Assembly: GCA_936432065.2 (NCBI GenBank)
Contig: OW386286.2
Coordinates: forward strand, 78,458,452-78,522,451
Direction: 5' to 3'
Origin: Rutpela maculata
Lineage: Eukaryota > Arthropoda > Insecta > Coleoptera > Cerambycidae
Length of the DNA stretch: 64,000 nucleotides
The notes under the pieces were generated by a model. That model was given only the letters and a program-made list of their open reading frames with translations, did no database searches and was not told the DNA's origin. The position numbers and the translations under genes are program-made. Positions 43,126 through 53,470 of the stretch are shown one piece after another (the first letter of the stretch is position 1; each line of letters begins with the position of its first letter).

Positions 43126-46100
43126 TCAATCAACCAATGTATCGATGGCAAAGCGTACTTTTTTAATCACGGGTGTAGAGACGTCACATTTGCCAGTTAG
43201 TAAATATGCCGGTTTAATTCTGTCAATATTTACCGTGACGGCTTTAGTTCCTTTAACAAAAATAACCAAAAATAACCAATTTATCTGTACGGGACAATAC
43301 TTTAAAATGCTTCTTAAAACGTTCTTTCCGAACGAAAACAAAACTACAATTCAAGATGTCTGGACTGACAAATGATTTGTAATTAACGTGGTGAAAAGGT
43401 GGAATGAACGTTAAATTATTAAATGAAGTACGTAATTTAGTAATAAAATAAGGAATATCCGGACAAGTATAAGATTTAATAAAAAATTCACCAGATATTC
43501 GTAAAGTTTGACCAAAAACGAGTTCTGCGGAGGAACATTGCAAATCGTCTTTAGGGATGGTCCTGAGAGCTAATAATATGATAGGAAGTTCATCTACCCA
43601 ATGTGGTGTAGAAGCTTTAGCTCTCAGAGCAGTTTTAAGACTTCTGTTAAACCTTTCTATCATTCCGTTGCTACTGGGATGATATGATGTGGTTCGTATT
43701 CTATGAAATCCCAAAAATTTTGAAAATTCATTAAAGAGTTTAGATTCAAATTGAACGCCCTGATTCGTTGTCACTGTGACAGGGACACCGAATCGGCAAA
43801 CATAATTCTGAAATAACGTACGCGCTACAGTTTCTGCAGTAATATCCTGAAGTGGATAAGCTTCGGGCCATCTAGTAAAACGTTCGATCACAGTAAGAAT
43901 ATAAGAATAACCTTTAGAAGGAGGTAATGGTCCTATTAAATCTATATGTATGTGGTCGAAGCGTCCTTTAGGAATATCAAAGTTAGCTATGGGACTCCTT
44001 GTATGTCTTGTCACTTTACTAGTTTGACAACTAAGTTTTTGCCCAGAGATTACAATCTGAAGACATTTTGGGCCAAAAATAATTTTTAGAAACTAACGTT
44101 CCAGTCGTTTTGATACCAGGGTGAGATAAACCATGAGAAATATCAAAAATTGTCAGTCTATAAACAATCGGAACGTAAGGACGAAGTTTTGGGTGGGAAA
44201 CGTCACACCAAATAAACTTGTCAGAATATGGAATTTTAATTTTCTTTAAAATAAAGGTATTCTTTGTGTTTGACCAAGTATCTGATAATAAAAATTTAAG
44301 GTCAAAATTATTTTCTTGAGCTCTGCTCAATTTTAAGTCAAAGTTAATATCAACTAGGTTAGACTTTTGGATTGAAATTGGGGAAATGCATTGTTGTAAA
44401 GAAGACGTATCATGCTCACGTGATAAAGTGTCTGCAACAATGTTATTTTTCCCTTTGATATGTCTGATTTCGCATGCAAATTGAGCAATGTATTCTAGAT
44501 GTCTAATTTGCCTGGGAGATCTTTCAGTTTTAGTGAATAATGCTTTGACAAAAGGTTTATGGTCAGTAAAGCAAATAAATGTGCGACCTTCTAGTAAAAA
44601 TCTGAAATGTTTAATCGCTGTAAATAAAGAGAGAAGTTTCTTGTCGAAGGTACTGTATTTTGTCTGTGCCAAAGTAAGTTTTCGTGAGAAAAAGGCTAAT
44701 GGAGCAAGTACACCTTCATCATCGCGCTGTTCAAGAACTGCCCCCATAGAGACATTTGAACAATCAACTGTCAGCGATAAAAACGAGCTATCATCACAAC
44801 GTGGATGTACTAAAAAGGTTGCACCAGCTATAGCAGCTTTGGGTTTGGAAAAACTGTCAAGACAGTCGGTAGGCCAATCATTTATTATTTTAACTTTATC
44901 ATGCAGTAATCTAGTACATAGAGCATGTAAAGGAATTAAAATTTCAGCGAAAGAAGGTATGAAACGATGATAAAAGTTAACCATACCTATGAAACGCTGA
45001 AGTTGTTTAACTGTAGTAGGTAAGGGAAAATTATTTATGACATCAACACGTTCAGAAGAAGGTAAAATACCGGCTGAAGAAATACTGTGCCCTAAAAAAG
45101 GTCAAATGACTGACACCTAATATGCATTTTGACGGTTTAATATTTATGCCGTACAATTCTAACCTCTGAAAACAAGTTTCAAGTGCTCTAAATGTTCTAA
45201 ACTAGATTTATTTGCAATCAGGATGTCATCTAAATAGACGAAAATGAGGGGTAAACCTACTAAAACTTCGTTCATGAAACGTTGGAACGTTTGACCGGCG
45301 TTACGTAAACCGAAAGGCATACGCTCAAATTCAAACAAACCGAACGGCGTAGTAATCGCTGTTTTAAAAACGTCACTTTTTGCGACAGGTATTTGGTGAT
45401 AAGCACGTACCAAATCTATCTTTGAAAAAATAATACAACCATATAACTGGGAATTAAAGTCGTGGAGATGCGGTAGTGGTTATCTGTCAGGGACAGTAAT
45501 TGAATTTAGACGACGATAGTCTCCACAAGGTCTCCAGTCTCCAGTCGTTGCTCTCTTTTTTTTTCCACCATATGTAATGGTGAGGACACGGAAGAAGAAG
45601 AAGCAATGCAGATGCCTAATTCTATCATAGCGTTGAATTCGTTCTGAGATATCTTGAATTTAATGTTATCCAACCTACGTGGGCGTGAAAAAGGTAAATG
45701 ACTCTCTGTAACAATATGATGCTCTACGGTATGTTTAAAAGGCAAATTGTAATTTCGGGAGCTAATTAAACTAGGAAATTCTAAAAGTAATACAGTGAAT
45801 TCATTTGATATGCTAAATAACTTAGGAGAATGTAATGGACCATTGTTAGAAAATAAATATGTTGACAAACTAGTCATATTGTCGATCAAACATTTATGTT
45901 TCAAATCAACAATTAAACCAAAATGAGATAAAAAGTCTGCCCCGATAATCAGGACGTTGATATCTGCTATGTTAAATACGAAAGGAAATAACCTACGTAA
46001 GTTTAAATCAATTTTCAAAAATTTCTTCCCAAAGGTATTTATAATTGAGCCATTAGCCGCCGTGAGTACTACATCGGGATTTCTTCTAATATCTGTTAAC

Positions 46101-46219
46101 AGATTCCGAGGTACTATCGACAAATCAGCGCCTGTGTCAATGAGAAATTCTAATTTATTAGCATTATCAAATATAAAAAGACGACGTTTACTATCCGAAA
46201 TATTAACGTCAGTTGTCAA
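43126..46219 (-). pseudogene. pol: Pol of the CsRn1-type element, multiply broken
   Basis: Protease: LIDTGADLSIVP near 46130. RT: DYRRLN, then a stop where the family has Tyr (near 45480), DLVRAYHQIPV, FGLRNAGQTFQRFM and VYLDDILIA (near 45235). RNase H (44984-44400): the usual catalytic Glu in YSTFDxELL reads Lys (YSTFDKKLLS). Integrase: HPGIKTTGTLV, a frameshift near 44030, DLIGPLP (first Asp), then TTNQGVQFES where the second Asp has become Asn, and SSNGMIERF (Glu present). At least three frameshifts plus these two catalytic losses make it dead. Confidence 0.85.
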
Positions 46220-46260
46220 AATATTATTGATTTTCAGTCATATTTGATTGGCAGTTTTGA

Positions 46261-47154
46261 CACCTTTGGCGAGAGTGCACCAATCTCCGAGACATTTAAA
46301 TGCTTTACGACCACAAAGTTGATGGTAATAGCAAACCTTGGCATTAGAAGGAATATATCTGACGCTGGTACCACTTCAACTATTAGAACGGGACCTCGAG
46401 CCTCTATGATTTCTTGAGTCGAGTCAACTTCTACAACTATCGCAATAAGTGCGAGAAACTGTAGGAGTAGCGGAAGTTATTGAAGAAACCTTAGATTCAA
46501 TAGCAAGTAATCGAGATGTAAAGATTTCTTGTTTGTGTAACACCTGATTTAACGTGTCTTGAAATGTTGCGATGAAATTAGACGTAGAAACTGTGGGATT
46601 AACGTTACAAATTGAATTTGAGGTAAGGAAAGTCATAGAATTTTGACACAACTCCCATATACGATCGGCTATGTCAATTAATTCCTTGATTTCAGTTTTC
46701 CCGGATGCGGTGATCGCGATGAAAATGGTTTTAGGTAATCGCCGCTTCCATAATTTGACCAGAAGCTCCTGGCTCACCACATGGGAACCTCCGACTGTCG
46801 ACAACATCGATCGGTAAAAATCTAATGGTTTCAGGTCCCCCATCTGGGAACCAGAGAGCAGATCTTCTCCTCGCTTGAGGTCAAACGAGAAATTAGAATA
46901 TTTTTTAAGTTGTCATACAGATCTCTTTCCGGTTGATTAGTGACAATGTCATAAACCGTCGTAATAACTTCCGGCGGTAAACTGGCAATGACGTAATCGT
47001 ATTTCTTTCGATCGTTAACGATTCTGTTAATAGAAAATTGTGACTCAACTTGAGTAAACCATATCTCCGGTTTGGATGCCCAAAAGGGTGGCAGTTTAAT
47101 GGTCGAAACGTAATTATTGTGTGATGTCCCTGCACCTGATGAAATTGATGTCAT
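46261..47154 (-). pseudogene. gag: Gag of the CsRn1-type element, frameshifted
   Basis: ATG at 47154 opens a capsid-like region (LPPFWASKPEIWFTQVESQF, then YDYVIASLPPEV) typical of this gypsy clade. A frameshift near 46845 moves to GDLKPLDFYRSM and LWKRRLPKTIFIAITAS. A stop near 46424 and another frame change precede the finger at about 46305-46350, CX2HX9CX4C (C-YY-H, then C-LGDW-C). The pattern is CHCC rather than the usual CCHC. Confidence 0.8.
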
Positions 47155-47516
47155 CCAATAAAATATTTTCTGTAGGAGCTGCCATTTTAAAAGAAAAATT
47201 ATAAATCGATGGCTAATGAATTGATTGATGAATTGATTGATTGCTTGTTAATCTGACGAGAGAAATAATGAAACACAATTCACTTATTCTATAATTAAGT
47301 CAGATGATGAATTTTCGAAAAGACTTGGTCAGTCTTCAAATAGTTTGGGAGCCAATAATATTTCAGGTAAGTTTCTTCTGAATATAAATTCTAATGGACA
47401 CCATCAATATAAAATCAAATTTTGGATAGTCAATTCAGCTGGTGTCGTGGCATCAGTATACATCATATATCCATACAATAAGTCACCGGAAAAAATAAAT
47501 TCTTGAGGATCAACCT

Positions 47517-47532
47517 GGGGTCGGGGTCACCA
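47517..47532 (-). promoter_or_regulatory. Primer binding site, tRNA-Trp type
   Basis: Minus-strand TGGTGACCCCGAC lies within 3 bp of the 5' LTR and matches the 3' end complement of tRNA-Trp, the primer also used by avian sarcoma viruses and the CsRn1 clade. Confidence 0.75.
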
Positions 47533-47535
47533 ATA

Positions 47536-47709
47536 TATGGGTTCTATTAATTAAAATCTCGAGAAAGGTATATACATAATCTTTTGTGTATAAAATATTA
47601 TTATATTATTATATTGTTTTTGTTTTTGGTTCTTTCTTCTTGGTTACCATTTGGGTCTCTAGTAGATAGTAAGTTGGATCTTCTTTACTGGAGTGAGTGA
47701 ATCGCTACA
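47536..47709 (-). repeat. 5' LTR of the CsRn1-type element
   Basis: About 174 bp, lacking the segment of about 53 bp present in the 3' LTR. A TATAAAA-type string lies near 47590. Confidence 0.85.
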
Positions 47710-47714
47710 AACGT

Positions 47715-48754
47715 CTGTCTATTATACAGTTAGCCCAATCAGCATCTACGAATCCTTTCAGGTTCTCATTGTTCTTTCTGTAGATTATTCCGAGATTGGA
47801 AGTTCCTTTAAGATACAGTATAACACGTTTTGCTGCCTTCCAATGCTCGTTCTCGTAGCATGAATTAAACTGGCTCAGATAACTTACTGCATGTGTTATA
47901 TCTGGTCGAGTCGCTACTGCCAAATACATTAGTGCTCCAACTAATTCTCTAAACGGTATTTCTTCACGTTATTTTCCTATGTGTTGTCCTGCTTTCTTAG
48001 TTTAATCCCAGGATACATCGGCGTTGATACTGATTTGCAGTCCAAATTTCTTCAATATATCCTTTTTGAGACATGGCATATCCTCCCTCAGTTTGCTGGA
48101 ATTCTATGCAATTATTTATTTTTCCCAAATCTCTTATCTCAAACTCTTGGCTAAGACTTTTCTTAAATTTATTAATGCAGGATATATTTTTACATGCAAT
48201 GATAACGTCATCGACGTAAATAGAAACTGTTAATATGTCTTCCCCTTCTTTGGTATTTACACAAGGATCTGCAGTAGTCGGTTTTAGTCCCAATAATTTT
48301 AACCTAGTACCAAATTGCTTAGCCATTGGCGTCCAGCTTGTTTCAATCCATAGAGGGACCTCTTTAATCGACATATTCTATCCCCCCCCTCGAAGTTGAC
48401 GTAGCATCGCAGTTGCTACGTCAACTTTCGTCTTTCGAGTGTACCATCAGCCTTATGTTTGTTCCTCAACACAATTCGACAGCCAATTACGTCACGATTT
48501 CTTGGACGATTCACAATTTGCCAAGTATCATTCTTGATAAGTGATTTAACTTCATCGGTAATGGCTGCTTTCCATTCTTGAGCTTCAGGACTCGAAATCA
48601 CATGTTTTAATGGAATTTCTGCTAAATTCGCATATTCCTCCTCTTCGTCGGATTCGTCTGTACCCGTGACATTTACCACTTTGTAAATTTTTGCAGGTCG
48701 TCCTGGTCTACCAGTTCTCTCAATTTGTGGTCTTCCAGGAGCTCTCTTCATCAC
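47715..48754 (-). pseudogene. Copia pol: reverse transcriptase, with internal deletion
   Basis: 48754-48416 holds the linker and RT entry (GRPGRPAKIYK, then EWKAAITDEVKSL and NDTWQIV). The RT core from KARLVAKG-type sequence to the first Asp is missing, replaced by a 13 bp hairpin near 48391-48425. 48374-47997 resumes with SIYVDDVIIACKN, the catalytic YVDD. 47929-47715 gives ATRPDITHAVSYLSQF and the RNase H start (GFVDADWA), cut by the gypsy insertion at 47710. Confidence 0.8.
48391..48425. repeat. Short hairpin inside the copia RT deletion
   Basis: AAGTTGACGTAGC and its exact inverse GCTACGTCAACTT flank a loop of about 7-8 nt, right where the RT core is missing. Probably a deletion or inversion scar. 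Confidence 0.75.
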
Positions 48755-49191
48755 TGGAAGTGTTGCACTTCTTTCTTGTCTTTCTGGTTGATTTACGCCA
48801 TTGTCTTCTTTATGATTTCCTGGATTGTCGACTTCGCTTTAGATTCCATCGAAATTAATGAGTCTTCATCATTTATCAAATATTCTCGATTTCGATTATC
48901 CCCGGTTCCGTCATTAATTTTGTGGTTTTCGGTTGATTTCTTCCCCAAAAATTTTCTTGGTAATGAATTCTTCATGTTCCGCTGTGTGGTTGAATTCGTT
49001 CAAGAATTTCACATCTCGAGTGATCAATTCTACGGTCCTCTGGTATCTAGACTCGATAAGCTTTGGACTCTTCTGAATAACCAACCATAATTCCTTCTTT
49101 TGATCGAGGCTCAAACTTCCCCTTAGTTGGATTTCGATTCAGAGTGAAAACCTTGCATCCGAATGTTTTAAAATGTTTCACATTCGCAATT

Positions 49192-49927
49192 TTACCTGTC
49201 CATTTTTCCTTTAATACTTCGCGTTGTACATCTGTTTCTTATGTATGTTGCGGCTGCTACCGCTTCTGCCCAGGACGATGGAGATAGACCTGATTGTATC
49301 AACATACATCTTGCCATTTCAGTTACTCCATTTTGTTCTGGCCTGTAAGTAACGGTAAGTCTCCTCTTGATTCCATTTTCTTTCAGGTAATCGTCGAATT
49401 CTTTATTACAAAATTCTTTGCCATTATCTGACTGTAAGCTTTTAATCTTCTGTCCCGTTTGCTTCTCCACCAAGATTTTGTAATTCTTGAAAGCTCGGAA
49501 CACATCATTTTTGTTTCTTATAAAACGAGTTTCGCACCATCTGGAGTGATCGTCGATAAACGTCACGAAATATCTCGATTATCCATTAGACTCGGTCCTC
49601 ATGGGTCCGCACAAATCTGTATGGATTATCTCTAATAATTCAGTGCATCTTGTAGATTGTTGTGGAAATGATATTCTTGTTAATTTTCCACGTAAGCAAG
49701 TCTTGCAGTGTGGCATTTTTTTTTATCTTCGAATTTTAGACCTCGTACAACACCATTGTTTTTCATTTCAAGGATATCTTTTACGTTCAAATGTTCGACA
49801 CGTTGGTGCCAATCTTCAATATTAGACAACGAATCGATAGATGTGGTAGCCTTTCCACATATGTATAACATATCCTATTGTATTTGGTACAATCCATCAA
49901 TTCGTTTCGCAATCACTTGAGTATTGC
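49192..49927 (-). pseudogene. Copia pol: zinc finger and integrase core, damaged
   Basis: 49927-49680 encodes the pre-integrase segment (VIAKRIDGLYQIGY, then WHQRVEHLN and a Cys near KKC). 49566-49192 encodes the integrase core with the first Asp in FIDDHSRW and the second in SDNGKEF. The Glu motif reads PEQNGVTEMARCML, shorter by about 8 residues than the usual PxQNGVAERxNRTLxExAR pattern, implying a small in-frame deletion at the third catalytic site. It continues with SSWAEAVAAATYIRNR. A frame break separates the pieces near 49570-49680. Confidence 0.8.
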
Positions 49928-49953
49928 CTTCTATTGTTGAATGCTTTCCAACA

Positions 49954-50371
49954 GATTTCGACAAAATATTACGTTAGTAAATACGTCGAGTGTTGTAAAA
50001 TAAAGATCGTTTTGTGACTGTGATTTATTAGCAGACCATGATAGAAATATTCAAGACACCTAATTAATTAATTTATTAATTATCTTTGGCTGGCGAATAT
50101 TTCGTAAACTATAGCACATACATTCTTGTAGGAAATTTAATTAAGCTTAATTTTGCATAGATTACGTTTTTTCGTAAGACGCATTGTTTCCGAGTTATAA
50201 GCGAAGAATCGAAAAAAAGAAACATTTATACCCCCTCGTCCCCTGAAGCGGCGGGGCTAGGGACGAGGACTTTTAGTTTGTTTACCTCCCAACTACCCCC
50301 AACACATTCCTGATGAGGAAAATTCTCCCTCCTCCATGTTCTCTACAACTCTTTCGTTGACTGGACTATTA
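49954..50371 (-). repeat. Outer piece of the foldback right arm
   Basis: Begins with GATTTCGAC at the copia junction and runs to GGACTATTA. Inverse of about 41151-41640. Confidence 0.85.
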
Positions 50372-50597
50372 AATGAAGCTGAAAATTATCTATAGTAATA
50401 TTTGCGGACAATATAATATTCATATAAATAAATATTTAAGAGACTCTCTTAAAAGGGGTAGATCTATATACAAGTATCAAGTATTATTTTAAAGAATCTT
50501 CTAAAAGTTGTAAATTATTCATTTCAAACAGCCGCAGGATTTCTCCTTATAAATCATTCAAGTTAAGTCAAAGTGAAACTTAGAACTACCGACTTAC

Positions 50598-50773
50598 CGC
50601 CCTGAAAAACTGTTGTATGTTCCTCGGGTTTGTGTCGACAATAAGTTTGTAAATTTCTTTTTGTCTGACCTCTCTGAGAACTTGTCGATACGAGGCTGGA
50701 CTCGCCTGGCGAATGTACATCTCGGTCCGTGCCGCTGCAGGGGCTTTCACCAATTCCTGCAGCTTGAACAGTC
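50598..50773 (-). CDS. Internal exon of a kainate-type ionotropic glutamate receptor
   Basis: On the minus strand an acceptor (TATATTTCAG, ending at 50774) opens 176 bp that ends at a donor (GTAAGT, from 50597). In the open phase it reads LFKLQELVKAPAAARTEMYI, then SYRQVLREVRQKEIYKLIVD and TNPRNIQQFFRA. This is the part of the amino-terminal (LIVBP-like) domain just before the LQLQMND segment of insect kainate receptors. No stops, higher GC than its surroundings. Ligand-gated cation channel subunit, neuronal or neuromuscular membrane. I could not find the neighbouring exons in this window; the nested elements at 41.1-50.4 kb would lie in the downstream intron. An ORF in another frame (50563-50814) is its shadow. 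Confidence 0.82.
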
Positions 50774-50945
50774 CTGAAATATACTTTAATAAATGAATTT
50801 TCCATCACATGCATCTCTGTCTACATTAGTCTAACTACTCTATGATATAATGATTTATTTATTTTTCTGTTTGTAAAAGTTCAGGTTTAAAAATAAATAT
50901 GTATTCATATTTCATCATTATTGCCTATATGTAATTTTTATTACT

Positions 50946-51871
50946 AGTCGAATAAAACTCTACTTTTTTTCAACTATTGTTAGGGATGTAATATTTTTTT
51001 GTGAAAATGCAATCTGTATGTTATCAGGAAGTTGCAGTAGAGTTTTGTCTAATCCAGGAAGTGGCCATTTTTTTGAAACTAAGTGTCAATTTTGAAATAC
51101 GTGTTATCGTATCGCTTTTTTTAATATCTCGGCTTCTATTCATCAGCCAAACAAAAAACAAAGTGAATGTAAATAAATAATGAATAAAACTGCATATGTC
51201 GAAACCTGATTTGCCCTTTTATTTCTTTACGAAAAAAAAACCCCGAAGATTTCTAATTTTACATAAACCAAAGTTTAAAAAAAAATAACCAATATTTTTT
51301 ACCGAAACGTGGTGGCATTGTAAGTCTTGTGGATGTAAGCTATCATAAAAAACTGCCGTTTGTTTATATGAAGTAGTAGTTTGTGCAACAAGAGTGGATA
51401 TGATATCCATATCGCACGATAAAGAAGTTCAAATCTTTTGAGTGCGATATGGATAATCCGCTCGAGTTGTACAGTATACTTTTTCTACGACCAGCTTAAA
51501 AAAACTACAAAATTTATTAAACATTAATATATTACACAAATACACACTAACAGTTACTTTTACAGCTTACGCACTAATTTGGTTTTAAAACGAATAGTGG
51601 TCTATGTATTTAATACACGACCTGTGATTGGTCGGTTTCATTTCATATCTATCCTAGAACTGATATGAAATATATCCGTTCAGTTAACTGGAATTGCCTA
51701 CTTATCCATTCTAGAGACTGTACAGAAAACAGCAAATTTACATAAGGGAGTAGAAAAAAACTTGACTGTAACTTTTTAATAACATACAGATTGCATTTCG
51801 ACAAAATATTGACCCCCGCTTCCAAGCAATGGTTGACATTGTATTTTTGACGTTTAGTTTTATTCGACTGT
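50946..51871. mobile_element. Foldback/MITE with TIRs of about 125 bp
   Basis: AGTCGAATAAAACT at 50947 is inverted at about 51858-51871, and AAATGCAATCTGTATGTTAT (51006-51025) is inverted at about 51780-51799. The inner about 700 bp shows no transposase. It includes GTGGATATGATATCCATATC, another small palindrome near 51392. It lies about 170 bp upstream of the receptor exon in the direction of transcription. Confidence 0.65.
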
Positions 51872-52186
51872 ACATTAAATTATCAATCTTAAGACTTGAA
51901 TTTGACAGGAATATGTCAAATAAGAATCTACTTAGCCATTTTACTAAGCATTTTCGAAACATAAGGTACCTTTGGGAGGATGTTATTATTAGCAGGCACT
52001 TCGACGACGCGACGTAATATACAACGTAACACGCAATATGCTACTTATATTGGCGGATGACCTACAGCATTTGGCAAAGACGACTAATTTGTACTGCTAT
52101 CAATACGGCCTCAAAATGAACTTAAATATAAACATAAATATTATTAGACAGCTCCAAATTCAAAACAAAGGCTGTCGGGAAGGAGG

Positions 52187-52513
52187 TTGCAGTTTTTGAA
52201 AAAACGCAGAAATATATCCATGCCCACCGACACTGAAAACAATATTATTATGCATGATCACCACGCAATACACCCTAGCACGCGGTGCTACAGTACCGAT
52301 GAAAAAGAAGACAACATTGATGGTGGTATCCAAAATACTGAATTAATACATAGTGCAGTATCTAGAGGTAAAAATTATGCAAAATTTCGGAAAAATTTCA
52401 TATGTATTGATAATTTTTCTTTATGGGTTATTATTGTAGTACAGGGTATCGTCTTCAGTTTATATATGTCCGGATACTTGCTCTTACCCTCAAGGGGCGA
52501 AAGCCACCCCTAA
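52187..52513 (+). CDS. Hypothetical protein with one membrane segment, 108 aa
   Basis: ATG at 52187 (or the second Met at 52220) opens a hydrophilic N-terminal part rich in His, Asp and Glu (NNIIMHDHHAIHPSTRCYST). It ends in a clear hydrophobic segment of about 20 residues (LWVIIVVQGIVFSLYMSGYL). It could be a first exon of a membrane protein with a cytoplasmic N-terminus; there is no visible donor in frame before the TAA at 52511. Family not recognised. Confidence 0.3.
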   Translation: MQFLKKRRNISMPTDTENNIIMHDHHAIHPSTRCYSTDEKEDNIDGGIQNTELIHSAVSRGKNYAKFRKNFICIDNFSLWVIIVVQGIVFSLYMSGYLLLPSRGESHP

Positions 52514-52639
52514 ATTTAAATATTCAATATTTGAAAAAGTATTACTAATTTATTTTTGAAACGTAGGACAGTTATGTTTTTGGGGTTGCTGATTACGAAT
52601 TTGAAGTCAAATTAAAAAATTTTAAATGACGGCTCTAAT

Positions 52640-53470
52640 ATGGCGGATAGAAATTTTCTTCTAAGACAAGTGTTTTAAACAGACAAAAGAAATTGAGCGT
52701 CTAGATATATTAACGAAAAACGTCAGTAATTTTTGAAAAAAAAAAAAAATTATTCATTGAACAATTACAACAACAAAATGTGACATTTTGAAAATGTGAA
52801 AACGCACATTGAATCGGTCATAACTTCTTTATTTTTTGTGTGACACAAACAAAAAATCATGTAAAAGTTGATTAATTATCTTTAATTTTGTTCCTCAGAA
52901 TTTTGGACGGAAGTGTCACGGTTTCTAAGATATTCAACACTTTAAACTAAATAATTCATACTAAAAACGGTCATCGTTACAATTAAATATCTCGGAAACT
53001 ATCGACCCTACACAAATATATAAAAGAACAAATTTCTTGTCAGTTTTTATTATAAGCTTCAGTTTTAATGTTCACTATATTTTCTCTAAAACTAATATTT
53101 ATTGAGATATTTACAGTAATATGTTACGTTTTTTCTAAAATTTCTTTAAAATTTAAATGCATTTTTTTTTCTAAAGCAAGCGTTGTAAGCAGATAAAAAA
53201 ATGAGCATCTAGGTCGTGCTATATATTAACGAAAAACAGTAAATGGGGATATATTTTATTAATGACTGACTACTTTCATTAACAAAATGGCCACGTTTTT
53301 ATTAAAAAAATTTAAAAAAGTAGATTATTTCTATTATAACTTCTTTATTTTTTTATGCTATAGGAATAGACAAAAAGTCATTTGGAAGCCTAATTAATAG
53401 TCTTTTTGGTTGTTAGCGCTTTTGACGTAAGTGCCATAGTTTTTGATCTATTTAAACTAAAAATTTCGTC
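52640..53470. repeat. Diverged direct duplication with a period of about 514 bp
   Basis: Unit 1 starts TTCTAAGACAAGTGTTTTAA (about 52656) and unit 2 TTCTAAAGCAAGCGTTGTAA (about 53168). Shared later blocks are ATATTAACGAAAAAC, CATAACTTCTTTATTTTTT, AAAAAATCATGT/AAAAAGTCATTT and GACGTAAGTGCCATAG/GACGGAAGTGTCACGG. Unit 2 lacks the A-rich insert of unit 1. No ORF. Confidence 0.6.

Larger units (their letters stand above)
42869..47709 (-). mobile_element. CsRn1-type gypsy retrotransposon, 4.8 kb, inserted in the copia RNase H
   Basis: Minus-strand order: 5' LTR (47536-47709), tRNA-Trp-type primer site, gag with an unusual CHCC finger, pol (PR-RT-RH-INT), G-rich purine tract, 3' LTR (42869-43093). 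A 5 bp AACGT duplication lies at 42864-42868 and 47710-47714. The CHCC gag finger and tRNA-Trp priming are the known signature of the CsRn1 clade (with Kabuki of silkworm). Frames are broken in several places, so it is inactive. Confidence 0.87.
42210..49953 (-). mobile_element. Ty1/copia retrotransposon, internally deleted, carrying a gypsy insertion
   Basis: Minus-strand orientation. A 3' LTR of 203 bp lies at 42210-42412 (TGTTGGAAAGC...CTTCAACA). At the other end only the first 25-27 bp of the 5' LTR survive (49928-49953, TGTTGGAAAGCATTCAACA), then the sequence jumps straight into pol just before the integrase zinc finger. The rest of the 5' LTR, gag and protease are deleted. Five-base AAATC duplications flank both ends. 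Without the gypsy insert the copia remnant is about 2.9 kb. Remaining domains in order are GAG-pre-integrase, INT, RT, RNase H. Confidence 0.85.
41151..50371. mobile_element. Foldback element with about 0.6 kb inverted arms, split by nested retroelements
   Basis: The left arm 41151-41815 is the inverse of the right arm, which is now in two pieces: 42030-42209 and 49954-50371. Shared blocks include TAGAGAACATGGAGGAGGG, CTAGCCCCGCCGCTT, TTCGCTTATAACTCGGAAA, TATTCGCCAGCC and TTCGCCTGCTACAAAGGCAA. Removing the insert restores a unit of about 1.49 kb with a 215 bp centre (41816-42029). The arms end near AATAGTCCA. No transposase was found in the centre. This is a non-autonomous long-inverted-repeat element of unknown superfamily. 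Confidence 0.82.

Noticed and set aside
43145..43375. Plus-strand open frames across the gypsy pol
   Set aside because: Reverse readings of the integrase tail; element orientation is minus.
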